Shown here: positions 1 to 7,544 of the stretch, in pieces
Position numbering within the stretch: the stretch's first letter is position 1
Layout: every line of letters starts with the position of its first letter
Source of the DNA: an uncultured Ignavibacteria bacterium
GTDB lineage: Bacteria > Bacteroidota > Ignavibacteria > Tepidaquicellales > Tepidaquicellaceae
NCBI GenBank assembly: GCA_937974175.1
Contig: CALJIG010000049.1
Coordinates: forward strand, 1-23,338
Direction of reading: 5' to 3'
DNA length: 23,338 nt
Position numbers and translations under genes: made by a program
The notes under the pieces: generated by a model
Seen by the model: the letters and a program-made list of their open reading frames with translations, nothing else
Database searches by the model: none
What the model was told of the DNA's origin: nothing

Positions 1-1
1 T

Positions 2-62
2 CAGATTTCAGATTTCAGATTTCAGATTTCAGATTTCAGATTTCAGATTTCAGATTTCAGAT
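2..62. repeat. Heptanucleotide tandem array, CAGATTT x8
   Basis: Eight perfect consecutive copies of CAGATTT run from 2 to 57, and a ninth breaks off after CAGAT. The base before the first copy fits the same period, so the array probably continues outside the window. It lies just downstream of fusA. The same unit, or its complement AAATCTG, recurs at 7975-8009, 8222-8242 and 23111-23138. The period is read directly from the sequence; the function is unknown. Confidence 0.95.
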
Positions 63-86
63 CTATTCATCCTGCATTCTGAACTT

Positions 87-107
87 ATAACTCATAACTC
101 ATAACTG
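87..107. repeat. Heptanucleotide tandem array, ATAACTC x3
   Basis: Two perfect copies of ATAACTC are followed by ATAACTG, ending two bases before the fusA stop codon. The unit differs from the CAGATTT array 25 bp away but has the same 7-bp period. No intrinsic terminator for the str operon is seen between here and the window edge. Confidence 0.85.
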
Positions 108-109
108 AA

Positions 110-2203
110 TTATGCTACTGCTTCTTTACCTTTAACTTTTTCAATTATTTGCTCTGATACTGATTTCGGAGCTTCATCATAATGTGCGAACTGCATTGAG
201 TAAATCGCGCGTCCTTGTGTCATACTTCTTAATGTTGTTGCGTAACCGAACATTTCAGAAAGCGGCACTGTAGCTTTGATAACCTGTGCATCGTTTCTTT
301 GTGACATACCTTCAATCTTACCTCTTCTTGAGCTTAAGTCACCCATTACATCACCCATGTAATCGTCCGGAGTTACAACTTCAACATCCATAATCGGCTC
401 AAGTAAAACAGGTTTTGCTTTTCTTGCTGCTTCTTTAAATGCCATTGAACCTGCAATCTTAAACGCCATTTCAGATGAGTCAACATCGTGGAATGAACCG
501 TCGAATAATCTGATCTTGATATCCTCAACAGGGTAACCTGCAAGAACACCGTTTTTCATAGCTTCAATTATACCTTCTGATACCGGTTTGATAAATTCTT
601 TAGGAATTGTACCGCCAACGATTGCGTTTTCGAATACATATCCTTTGCCTTTTTCATTTGGCTCAACATCAATCCATACGTGACCGAACTGACCTTTACC
701 GCCTGATTGTCTGACGAATTTACCTTCCTGTGTAACTTTCTTCTTAATTGTTTCTTTGTAAGCAACCTGTGGTTTACCTACGTTAGCTTCAACTTTGAAT
801 TCTCTTTTTAATCTGTCAACAATAATTTCCAAGTGTAACTCACCCATACCTGCGATAATCGTTTGCCCGGTCTCTTCGTTAGAAGACACTCTGAATGTAG
901 GATCCTCGTCTGAAAGTTTTGCAAGAGATTCACCAAGTTTATCCTGGTCAGCTTTTGTTTTCGGCTCGATAGCGATAGAAATAACAGGTTCAGGGAATGT
1001 AATCTTCTCAAGAATGATTGGATCGCCTTCATCTGAAAGTGTATCACCTGTTTTTGTATATTTCAAACCTACTGCAGCAGCAATATCACCTGCATAAACT
1101 TCTTTTATATCTTCTCTGCTGTTAGCATGCATCTGAAGAATTCTTGAAAGTCTTTCTTTTTTGCCTGCGTTTGAATTATATAAGTAGCTTCCTGCTTCTG
1201 CTTTACCTGAGTAAACTCTGAAGAAGGTTAACTTACCTACATAAGGGTCAGTCATAATTTTGAAAGCCAATGCTGAGAATTTTTCATCGTCGCTAACTTT
1301 TCTTGTAACATGGTCATCTGTATATAAATGATGTCCTTCGATATCACCTACATCTAACGGTGAAGGAAGAAGTTCAACAACTTTATCTAATAAATTTTGT
1401 ACACCTTTGTTTTTGAATGAAGAACCGCAGATTACAGGAACAATCTTAATATCGATTGTAGCTGTTCTCAAAGCTGCTAAAATTTCAGCTTCAGAGATTG
1501 GTTCCTGATTTAAATATTTTTCAATAAGCTTATCATCTACATCGGCAACGGCTTCTAATAATGCGCCTCTTGCTTCTTCTGCGCCTGCTCTTAATGCATC
1601 CGGAATTTCAACATCCTGGAATGTAAGACCCATTGTTTCCATATCGAAAACTCTGGCTTTCATTGTTATCAGATCAATAATACCGTTGAACATATCACCT
1701 TCTCCCATAGGAAGAGTGATAGGCACAGCATTAGCTTTTAATCTGTCCTTCATCATAGCGATAGCGTGAGCAAAGTTAGCGCCAGTTCTATCCATCTTAT
1801 TAACGAATGCAATTCTTGGTACTTTATACTTATCCATTTGTCTCCAAACGGTTTCTGACTGCGGTTCAACACCGCCTACAGAACAGAATAAAGCAACAGC
1901 GCCGTCAAGAACTCTCAATGAACGCTCTACCTCGGCTGTGAAATCCACGTGGCCGGGTGTATCTATAATATTAATTCTGTGATTATTCCATGAACATGTA
2001 GTGGCAGCTGAGGTAATTGTAATACCTCTTTCTTTTTCCTGTTCCATCCAGTCCATCGTTGCAGCACCTTCGTGCACTTCACCTATTCTGTGAGAACGAC
2101 CTGTATAATAAAGTATTCTTTCAGTTGTTGTTGTCTTACCGGCATCAATGTGAGCACTGATTCCGATATTTCTTGTCTTCTCTAATGAGACTTGTCTTGG
2201 CAT
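110..2203 (-). CDS. fusA: Elongation factor G
   Basis: EF-G is the translational GTPase that moves tRNAs and mRNA through the ribosome after peptide-bond formation and works with RRF in recycling. The 697-residue length is normal for the family. The G domain carries AHIDAGKT (17-24, P-loop), RGITI (59-63, switch I), DTPGH (81-85) and NKMD (135-138), and the C-terminal half is typical of domains II-V. The ATG follows an A/T-rich stretch with no Shine-Dalgarno, as is common in Bacteroidota. It is the third gene of rpsL-rpsG-fusA, 117 bp after rpsG. That gap is long for the operon and could hold an extra promoter, but none is convincing. Nothing is truncated. Identification is essentially certain. 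Confidence 0.98.
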   Translation of the reverse strand: MPRQVSLEKTRNIGISAHIDAGKTTTTERILYYTGRSHRIGEVHEGAATMDWMEQEKERGITITSAATTCSWNNHRINIIDTPGHVDFTAEVERSLRVLDGAVALFCSVGGVEPQSETVWRQMDKYKVPRIAFVNKMDRTGANFAHAIAMMKDRLKANAVPITLPMGEGDMFNGIIDLITMKARVFDMETMGLTFQDVEIPDALRAGAEEARGALLEAVADVDDKLIEKYLNQEPISEAEILAALRTATIDIKIVPVICGSSFKNKGVQNLLDKVVELLPSPLDVGDIEGHHLYTDDHVTRKVSDDEKFSALAFKIMTDPYVGKLTFFRVYSGKAEAGSYLYNSNAGKKERLSRILQMHANSREDIKEVYAGDIAAAVGLKYTKTGDTLSDEGDPIILEKITFPEPVISIAIEPKTKADQDKLGESLAKLSDEDPTFRVSSNEETGQTIIAGMGELHLEIIVDRLKREFKVEANVGKPQVAYKETIKKKVTQEGKFVRQSGGKGQFGHVWIDVEPNEKGKGYVFENAIVGGTIPKEFIKPVSEGIIEAMKNGVLAGYPVEDIKIRLFDGSFHDVDSSEMAFKIAGSMAFKEAARKAKPVLLEPIMDVEVVTPDDYMGDVMGDLSSRRGKIEGMSQRNDAQVIKATVPLSEMFGYATTLRSMTQGRAIYSMQFAHYDEAPKSVSEQIIEKVKGKEAVA

Positions 2204-2320
2204 TTTTGCAGTTAACTTTTTAAATTTTAACGAATATTACAACACTTATATCTTCATTACATCTTCTTATAAGTAAAAGTGAAATCCTGATATTGTTTTA
2301 TTACAAGGGAGAATATCTTA

Positions 2321-2788
2321 TTACCACTTGAAGTGGGCGAAAGCTTTATTTGCTTCTGCCATTTTATGAACATCTTCTTTCTTCTTTACCGAGCTGCCTT
2401 CACCTACTGATGCTGCCATTAATTCATTGGCAAGTTTAAGAGGCATTGATTTTTCGTTTCTTCCTCTTGTGTAGGTTAAAAGCCATTTAATAGCGAGAGC
2501 AATTCTTCTGTCAGGTCTTACTTCTGTAGGAACCTGATAGTTAGCGCCGCCGACTCTTCTTGAACGGACTTCAATTGAAGGCTGTGCATTGTTGATAGCT
2601 TTTCTGAAAACATCAACAGGTTCGCCTTTTGTTTTTTCAGCAATAATATCAAATGCTTTGTACATAATTTTCTGAGCAACTTGTTTCTTGCCGTCTTCCA
2701 TCAATGCGTTGATGAATCTTCCGATTAAAATATCGTTGTATTTTAAATCCGGGATTCTGAGTCTTTTCTCAGCTCTTTTTCTTCTCAT
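2321..2788 (-). CDS. rpsG: 30S ribosomal protein S7
   Basis: S7 is a primary 16S rRNA-binding protein that nucleates assembly of the 30S head and lies near the E site. The 155-residue protein begins MRRKRAEKR, carries the conserved KYND, RFINALM and GKK segments near 16-35, RRVGGANYQVP near the middle and RPDRR shortly after it, and ends AFAHFKW. In many bacteria S7 is also the translational repressor of the str operon. The rpsL-rpsG spacer here is only 52 bp and AT-rich, and no S7-binding structure can be claimed by eye. The gene lies between rpsL and fusA on the same strand. Confidence 0.98.
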   Translation of the reverse strand: MRRKRAEKRLRIPDLKYNDILIGRFINALMEDGKKQVAQKIMYKAFDIIAEKTKGEPVDVFRKAINNAQPSIEVRSRRVGGANYQVPTEVRPDRRIALAIKWLLTYTRGRNEKSMPLKLANELMAASVGEGSSVKKKEDVHKMAEANKAFAHFKW

Positions 2789-2818
2789 TATTTATTGAGT
2801 ATATTAAAAATTTAAGTT

Positions 2819-2853
2819 TAAATTATTTAGCACCTATAAATTATTTAGCACCT
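2819..2853. repeat. 18-bp tandem duplication covering the rpsL 3' end
   Basis: A 17-bp sequence containing the last three rpsL codons and the stop is repeated with an 18-bp period: 2837-2853 contains the working stop and 2819-2835 is the downstream copy. Read on the minus strand, GGTGCTAAATAA occurs twice. It looks like a replication-slippage duplication that left the protein unchanged. Confidence 0.85.
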
Positions 2854-3224
2854 TCTTTGGCTTTTTTAGCGCCGTACTTAGAGCGTGCTTTTTTTCTATT
2901 GGCTACACCTGCTGTATCTAACGCGCCTCTGATAATATGATATCTTACGCCCGGAAGATCTTTTACTCTGCCGCCTCTGATGAGTACGATTGAGTGTTCC
3001 TGCAGGTTATGACCTTCACCCGGAATGTATGCTGTTACTTCTATTCCGTTTGTAAGTCTTACTCTCGCTACTTTTCTAAGTGCGGAGTTTGGTTTCTTTG
3101 GTGTAGAGGTATATACTCTTGTACATACACCGCGTTTTTGAGGACAAGAATCCATCGCCGGCGCTTTTGATTTCACCGTGATTTTGTTTCTTCCTTTACG
3201 TATTAATTGATTAATTGTAGGCAC
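2841..3224 (-). CDS. rpsL: 30S ribosomal protein S12
   Basis: S12 lies at the decoding centre and controls translational accuracy. The 127-residue sequence aligns with E. coli S12 without gaps through the core: CPQKRGVCTRVYT (28-40), TPKKPNSALRK (41-51), EGHNLQEHS (70-78) and GGRVKDLPGVRYH (84-96). Lys43 and Lys88, the usual streptomycin-resistance positions counted with Met1, are both wild type, and Asp89, the methylthiolation site in E. coli, is present. The C-terminus ends in a short Lys/Ala-rich tail. It is the first gene of the str operon and sits about 44 nt after the predicted transcription start. The 3' end is part of an 18-bp tandem duplication. Confidence 0.98.
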   Translation of the reverse strand: MPTINQLIRKGRNKITVKSKAPAMDSCPQKRGVCTRVYTSTPKKPNSALRKVARVRLTNGIEVTAYIPGEGHNLQEHSIVLIRGGRVKDLPGVRYHIIRGALDTAGVANRKKARSKYGAKKAKEGAK

Positions 3225-3274
3225 TTTATGCTAAAAACCTTTCTTACAAAATTTTCAAAAATTGGGAAAACTCT

Positions 3275-3303
3275 AAGATACACAGAATAGAGACGATAGT
3301 CAA
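3275..3303 (-). promoter_or_regulatory. Predicted promoter of the str operon
   Basis: On the minus strand, TTGACT (3298-3303) and TATCTT (3275-3280) are separated by exactly 17 bp. This matches the sigma70-type -35/-10 layout and also resembles the Bacteroidota TTG / TAnnTTTG pattern. Transcription would start near 3268 and give a leader of about 44 nt before the rpsL ATG. It is a sequence prediction only. Confidence 0.6.
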
Positions 3304-3487
3304 TAAACTAAAGAATGCACTTTGGAGCAATTATATATGGAGCGGTCCAGGCCGGACATCCTGATAATTTCACTTTCCAGATAATAAAGCGGACTAGGCC
3401 GGTTCATTACCCACGTACTACGGAAAGCTTATTTCACTGTAATCAACAAATATAGTGATTATCAAATTCAAATGAAAGACCGCTTTC

Positions 3488-3522
3488 GTTGCCGGTTATT
3501 CGTTGTCAGTTGTTCGTTAATA
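3488..3522. repeat. Degenerate heptanucleotide array, GTTNNNN x5
   Basis: Five consecutive 7-bp units each start with GTT: GTTGCCG, GTTATTC, GTTGTCA, GTTGTTC, GTTAATA. The phase is kept although the last four positions vary. Similar GTT-phased units occur at 12599-12675 and 23168-23202. No function is known. Confidence 0.7.
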
Positions 3523-3535
3523 ATGCTATGAAATT

Positions 3536-3630
3536 CCTCCCTCGAGGGAGGTGGTCCCGATTTATCGGGAACGGTGGGTGTTCGTTCAAACACCCCTCCC
3601 CGACTTCGTCGGGACTCCCCTCAAGGGGAG
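3536..3630. repeat. Cluster of five consecutive hairpins
   Basis: Five near-contiguous inverted repeats fill 95 bp: the 16-bp perfect palindrome CCTCCCTCGAGGGAGG (3536-3551), TCCCGATTTATCGGGA (3555-3570), GGGTGTT/AACACCC with a 6-nt loop (3576-3595), CCCGAC/GTCGGG with a 3-nt loop (3599-3613) and CTCCCCTCAAGGGGAG (3615-3630). The GC content is far above the surrounding DNA. The cluster resembles REP/BIME-type palindromic elements; the family has not been identified. Confidence 0.85.
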
Positions 3631-3664
3631 AATAACTATGGGTTTCCGCTCTCACTTTTGCGGA

Positions 3665-3681
3665 TTGGTCCTTTTGACCAA
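3665..3681. repeat. Hairpin TTGGTC/GACCAA
   Basis: A perfect 6-bp stem, TTGGTC (3665-3670) and GACCAA (3676-3681), encloses CTTTT. A related GTTGGTC/GGCCAAC stem follows the next gene at 5236-5254, so this may be another member of the local palindrome set. Confidence 0.6.
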
Positions 3682-3791
3682 CAACCACAAAAATAAGACA
3701 AAATCCGGACTTCATAAGTTCCAAATATGTATTGCTCATTACAATATTTTGATTTAATTTACTGATATAACTGCGTGTTTCTAAAATTGTG

Positions 3792-3837
3792 GTTGTTGGT
3801 CAGGAATCCCGCTAAAGCGGGACGGAGAACCAACAAC
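3792..3837. repeat. Nested hairpin with TCCCGCTAAAGCGGGA core
   Basis: The outer arms are GTTGTTGGT (3792-3800) and ACCAACAAC (3829-3837). The inner stem-loop TCCCGCTAAAGCGGGA (3807-3822) has 7-bp arms. The same 16-mer is inside the two 55-bp repeats at the end of the window (near 23222 and 23298), which makes it a dispersed element and not a local terminator. Confidence 0.8.
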
Positions 3838-3936
3838 GGCTGAAAAAAAGGATGAGTTTTAAGTTGTTATAGTTGTTTATATTATATTTTTAAACTTATA
3901 TACAATAATATTGTTAACATAACCAAAAGATTTAAG

Positions 3937-5217
3937 ATGAGAATGTTTCTATTGGTTTTGCTATTATTTTTTCATATTTCAAATTCCCTGCATGCCCAAG
4001 GACCTGTTTATAAAATTTGGAATACATCAAATTCTTCAATTCCTTCAAACTCTTTATACTCAATTTATATTGATAATGAAGGGATAATTTGGATCGGTTC
4101 CACTAATAAAGGTCTGATAAAGTTCGATGGGAAAAATTTTACTTCTTTTAACATGGCTAATTCACCTATGCAAGGTGATTATGCTTCGAGCATTGCAGAA
4201 GATAGATTTAACAATTTATGGATTACCGCAATAAAGCCAGGCGCAGGAAACCATGGCGCATTAATGAAATTTGACAAAGTAAGCAATTGGTCTTTTTACA
4301 ATACAACGAACTCAGGAATTTCGAACAGTAATAACATGAAGGTTGCTATTGATTCAAATAATATTGTTTGGGTGTGCTGGTTCAAGTTAAGTAAATTTAA
4401 CGGGACATCCTGGGTGACGTATGATTCAACAAATTCTCCTATTAAATATTCAAGTCTAAGGGAAATTTATGTTGATAAAGATAACAATAAATGGATTGGT
4501 GTAGATGACTATGGATTATATAAGTTAACTAATGATACTAACTGGACATATTACAGCCCATTAAATTCAGGATTGGGGGGTACAAATATAAATAAAATAA
4601 AAGAAGATAATTCCGGAAATTTATGGATTGCCATCGGGTATTATGGATTAACTAAATTTAATCCTTTTGCTAGCCAATGGCAAAACTGGACTCCGAAAAA
4701 TTCAGGATTGATCTCAGGGCATCCATGGGGAATGTCGGTTGGTAAAGATAATATAAAATGGATAGGCTATGGAAATGGTGGTTCTTTAACTTCTTTATTA
4801 GATACTACTTTTTCATATTATACACCAGCTGTGCAAACCTATGAAATGGCAGAAGACAAATTCGGTAATTTATGGATAGCTACAGCAGAAGGATTATTTG
4901 AATTTAACAAAAATGGAATAGTGGGAATAAACAATGAGAGTTCAATTATTACAAATAATTTTACTCTTCATCAAAACTACCCCAACCCATTCAATCCTTC
5001 TACAAAAATAAATTACGAATTACAAATTACGAATTACGTTACTCTGAATGTATATGATATAAACGGAAGATTAGTAAAAGAGATTGTGAATCAAAAACAA
5101 AGCGCAGGAAACTATTCAATCGATTTTGACGGAAGCGGACTGCCCTCCGGCACATACGTTTACCGCCTGCAGGCAGGAGATTTTTCAGAGACAAAGAAAA
5201 TGGTACTGCTAAAGTAA
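3937..5217 (+). CDS. Secreted seven-bladed propeller protein, T9SS type A cargo
   Basis: A 426-residue exported protein. A hydrophobic signal peptide ends at LHA-Q near residue 20. The body holds seven repeats of a Reg_prop-like pattern, marked by xxWIG/xxWIA strings (IIWIG, NLWIT, IVWVC, NKWIG, NLWIA, IKWIG, NLWIA) that each follow a D/N-rich turn. That count fits a complete seven-bladed beta-propeller, as in the sensor part of hybrid two-component proteins, but no membrane helix or kinase follows. Residues from about 341 to 426 are a T9SS type A sorting domain (NYPNPFNPSTKI, VTLNVYDINGR, GLPSGTYVYRLQAG, ending KKMVLLK). The product should cross the outer membrane and be anchored or released. 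Ligand and role are unknown. An AATTACG heptad array is embedded in the sorting domain at 5011-5038. Confidence 0.85.
   Translation: MRMFLLVLLLFFHISNSLHAQGPVYKIWNTSNSSIPSNSLYSIYIDNEGIIWIGSTNKGLIKFDGKNFTSFNMANSPMQGDYASSIAEDRFNNLWITAIKPGAGNHGALMKFDKVSNWSFYNTTNSGISNSNNMKVAIDSNNIVWVCWFKLSKFNGTSWVTYDSTNSPIKYSSLREIYVDKDNNKWIGVDDYGLYKLTNDTNWTYYSPLNSGLGGTNINKIKEDNSGNLWIAIGYYGLTKFNPFASQWQNWTPKNSGLISGHPWGMSVGKDNIKWIGYGNGGSLTSLLDTTFSYYTPAVQTYEMAEDKFGNLWIATAEGLFEFNKNGIVGINNESSIITNNFTLHQNYPNPFNPSTKINYELQITNYVTLNVYDINGRLVKEIVNQKQSAGNYSIDFDGSGLPSGTYVYRLQAGDFSETKKMVLLK
5011..5038 (+). repeat. In-gene heptanucleotide array, AATTACG x4
   Basis: Four consecutive 7-bp units (the second is AATTACA, the others AATTACG) lie inside the sorting-domain coding sequence and are read as NYELQITNY. 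A matching array sits at 6584-6611 in the next gene, with one substitution in the third unit. Confidence 0.9.
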
Positions 5218-5220
5218 AAT

Positions 5221-5254
5221 CAAACCTTAGAGTTTGTTGGTCAGAAAGGCCAAC
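5221..5254 (+). terminator. Twin small hairpins after the first T9SS gene
   Basis: Two stems follow the stop codon directly: CAAAC/GTTTG with a 6-nt loop (5221-5236), then GTTGGTC/GGCCAAC with a 5-nt loop and one G-T pair (5236-5254). They share base 5236, so the two stems compete slightly. No long T-run follows, so this is a weak terminator candidate or simply another dispersed palindrome. Confidence 0.35.
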
Positions 5255-5365
5255 ATAGGCTAATTTATTTTTCACAATATCTCTCCTATTATCAACATCT
5301 TAAAAATCCGGTTTTTCTCTAAAAAAGTCTTTGTGTTTCGGCTGGAAAATACTAATATTGTTTAC

Positions 5366-6790
5366 ATGATAAATCTAAACTATAAAGCTACAAGAGTCTT
5401 TCTAAGCTTCCTCATTCCAAGCTTTCTTATTCTTTTTTGCATTACAGAGATACTTTACTCTCAAACAACATGGGAAAGAATTTACCCGGGTTATCCAAAG
5501 GAAGATCATTCACTTGGTTCATGCCAGTTATCTGACGGCAATTTTATATTGGTTGGATATGCAAGAACTCCTTACAAGAAGCTAAAACTTTTAAGAATTC
5601 AGTCAAATGGTGATACTCTTTGGTCAAGAATTTATGGAAATGATGATGAAGATTATGAGGCATATAGTGTGATTGCTAAAAATGACGGAACATTTATGAT
5701 TACAGGCAGCTCAGATAGCGGTGGTTTTTTAATGAAATATGATTTAAACGGTAACAGACTCTGGAGTAAAAATTATCCCGGAGTAGGAGGAACAGAGATA
5801 ATTGAAGCGCCTAATGGTGGATTCCTGGTTGGTGCTTCTTTCTTAACAGACTCGGCAGGTAATTTAGTATGGGTAAATACTCCTGCAAACGGTGAATTTT
5901 TTGAAAGTACATGCAAAGTCGAAAACAACTATTTTGCTGTTGTAAGTATTATACTTACCGGCTCCATATATAAAAGTTACATCTCCAAATATGACTTCAA
6001 TGGAAACATTATCTGGAGGAAAAATATTGATGCGTTAAATGGATCTCCATGGAAACTCAAATATTATAATAAAAATTATCACATATGGGGATATGACGGA
6101 GGCGCTACACAAGACTCTACAAAATTTTATATTGCAAGATTAGATTCAGCTGGAAATATTCTACTCAATAAACATTTATTTTATCCGCGAAGAGAGTATA
6201 ATGAAGATAGTTTTTTTGATGTTCTTGATAACGGTAATTATATTTTTTCTACTTTTCAGACAGATATGCAGATTGTTGATACAACGATGTGTGTACTTAG
6301 AGTATTTAATCCGGCCGGAGACTTAATAAAAAAAAATGAAATTAAAAATTTCTTTGGAGGATTCAACCTTCTTTCAAATTTTTTGAAACTTAGTAACGGA
6401 GATTTTTTATTTACAGGATATTATCAAAGGACATATCCCGGACATAATGCTGAGTTTTATGCAATAAGATCGGATTCAAATTTGTTCTTTAATTCAACAG
6501 GTATCATTTCTCAAAATATAGTTGTAAATTATTTTACTCTCTCCCAAAATTTCCCAAACCCATTTAATCCTCTGACGAGAATAAATTACGAATTACAAAT
6601 TGCGAATTACGTTACTCTGAGTGTGTATGATATAAACGGAAGATTAGTAAAAGAGCTTGTGAATCAAAAACAAAGCGCAGGAAGCTATGAAGTAAATTTT
6701 GACGGAAGCGGACTGCCATCCGGCACATACATTTACCGCCTGCAGGCAGGTGATTTTTCAGAGACGAAAAAAATGGTGCTGCTGAAGTAG
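5366..6790 (+). CDS. Secreted repeat protein, T9SS type A cargo
   Basis: A 474-residue exported protein when started at the ATG at 5366. An in-frame ATG at 5333 is possible, but it would put 11 polar residues before a normal signal peptide (MINLNYKATRV, a hydrophobic core, then LYSQ), so the later start is preferred. The body has repeats of the type GDTLWSRIYG, DYEAYSVIAKNDGTFMITG and LMKYDLNGNRLWSKNYPG, a pattern seen in secreted propeller-like proteins of this lineage. The last 85 or so residues are a T9SS type A sorting domain (NFPNPFNPLTRI, VYDINGR, GLPSGTYIYRLQAG, KKMVLLK). The sorting-domain DNA is almost identical to that of the gene before it, while the bodies are unrelated. This implies recent duplication or gene conversion of the tail. 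No enzymatic motif is visible. Confidence 0.8.
   Translation: MINLNYKATRVFLSFLIPSFLILFCITEILYSQTTWERIYPGYPKEDHSLGSCQLSDGNFILVGYARTPYKKLKLLRIQSNGDTLWSRIYGNDDEDYEAYSVIAKNDGTFMITGSSDSGGFLMKYDLNGNRLWSKNYPGVGGTEIIEAPNGGFLVGASFLTDSAGNLVWVNTPANGEFFESTCKVENNYFAVVSIILTGSIYKSYISKYDFNGNIIWRKNIDALNGSPWKLKYYNKNYHIWGYDGGATQDSTKFYIARLDSAGNILLNKHLFYPRREYNEDSFFDVLDNGNYIFSTFQTDMQIVDTTMCVLRVFNPAGDLIKKNEIKNFFGGFNLLSNFLKLSNGDFLFTGYYQRTYPGHNAEFYAIRSDSNLFFNSTGIISQNIVVNYFTLSQNFPNPFNPLTRINYELQIANYVTLSVYDINGRLVKELVNQKQSAGSYEVNFDGSGLPSGTYIYRLQAGDFSETKKMVLLK
6584..6611 (+). repeat. In-gene heptanucleotide array, AATTACG-type x4
   Basis: Units AATTACG, AATTACA, AATTGCG and AATTACG are read as NYELQIANY in the sorting domain. 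This is the counterpart of 5011-5038; the one base difference makes T become A. Confidence 0.85.
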
Positions 6791-6876
6791 TAGCCGGTTC
6801 TTAACATGCCGTTGCTCTTCTGACAATAATCACCAAAATAACAAAAAAAATTACTACTTATTAACTTTTCTTCATA

Positions 6877-7446
6877 TTACTCAAACTCAAAATTAAGCAT
6901 TCTTACTCTAATTCTTTGAGCAAGCAACTCAATTATTGAATGTGGAAGCACTAATCTGCTATTTTGAAAAAAAAGTTTACCTTTGCTATACGTAGATTCT
7001 TTTATACGTTCTATTGAAGAGAAGTATCCAATATCTATCACAGATCGGATTATACCAAAATCATTTTTAAACTGAAAAAAATACGTTATGGGTAAATTTA
7101 ATTCAAATTTAAGAGTAGATTTAGGTTTTAAAATTAACAATGTATCATAATAATCCTCATATGATTCAGAAAAATTCGAAAAAAATACTGCAAAACCTGG
7201 TTCATTGATTTGAAAATTTTCAGTGCGATCAAGGGGATATACGAATGACGTATCAATTGAATTATTTATAAATTTAAATGTGATATTTAAATTACTTCTT
7301 TCATTCAAATAATATAAATTTGATTCCATTTCAATATTTAGTGTTTTCGTTTCATAGGTATATTTTTGACTCTCAGACCTTTCCTGGCAAAATAAAGAAT
7401 TATAACCAAGAAATAGAAGAATGAAAATATAGCATTTATGTGACAT
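6877..7446 (-). CDS. Small exported protein of unknown function
   Basis: A 189-residue protein not recognised as a known family. It begins with a clear signal peptide (MSHKCYIFILLFLGY, then SLFCQ near 17-21). The Cys is preceded by Phe and does not form a proper lipobox, so signal peptidase I cleavage is more likely than lipidation. The mature part alternates beta-like stretches (LNITFKFINNS, LILKPKSTLKFELNLP) rich in Asn, Ser, Phe and Tyr. This suggests a single Ig-like or BsuPI-like beta-sandwich, but that is only a resemblance. It is convergent with the T9SS gene to its left and stands alone, with the repeat region upstream of it. It has no sorting domain. Confidence 0.6.
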   Translation of the reverse strand: MSHKCYIFILLFLGYNSLFCQERSESQKYTYETKTLNIEMESNLYYLNERSNLNITFKFINNSIDTSFVYPLDRTENFQINEPGFAVFFSNFSESYEDYYDTLLILKPKSTLKFELNLPITYFFQFKNDFGIIRSVIDIGYFSSIERIKESTYSKGKLFFQNSRLVLPHSIIELLAQRIRVRMLNFEFE

Positions 7447-7544
7447 AATTATTTTTTTTATAATAATGATGCAGGAAACTTTATATCAAGGATTACCTCA
7501 AGAAATTACAATTCAGCAAAAACATATTCAAGACATCAAATAGC

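Larger units (their letters stand above)
3225..3936. other. 712-bp gene-free region between str operon and T9SS gene
   Basis: The part next to rpsL holds its promoter. At 3342-3355 and 3389-3402 there is a degenerate direct repeat (12 of 14 identical, core AGGCCGG, offset 47 bp) of unknown meaning. The rest holds a heptad tract (3488-3522), a five-hairpin cluster (3536-3630), a TTGGTC/GACCAA hairpin (3665-3681) and a nested hairpin (3792-3837). Short open frames crossing 3506-3757 are made of these repeats and are not called as genes. Promoter-like AT-rich DNA precedes the gene at 3937; TAATATTGTT at 3906-3915 is shared with the upstream region of the gene at 5366. Confidence 0.8.

Noticed and set aside
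568..1097. Open frames in other frames inside fusA and other long genes
   Set aside because: They overlap confidently assigned genes completely, have no family features and reflect codon bias of the real gene.
3389..3412. A tRNA-like GGTTCATTACCC string in the rpsL upstream region
   Set aside because: It fails the T-loop consensus and no acceptor or anticodon stems can be paired around it.
3506..3757. Two overlapping short open frames on opposite strands (77 and 68 codons)
   Set aside because: They translate the hairpin cluster and heptad tract; the peptides have no domain, and the open frames are by-products of palindromic DNA.
3937..5217. Hybrid two-component sensor reading for the propeller protein
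   Set aside because: The propeller repeats are like those of such sensors, but there is no transmembrane helix, kinase or receiver; the protein ends in a T9SS sorting domain.
7390..7444. Lipoprotein assignment for the small exported protein at 6877-7446
   Set aside because: The Cys in LFCQ is preceded by Phe; the small residue needed at -1 of a lipobox is missing.
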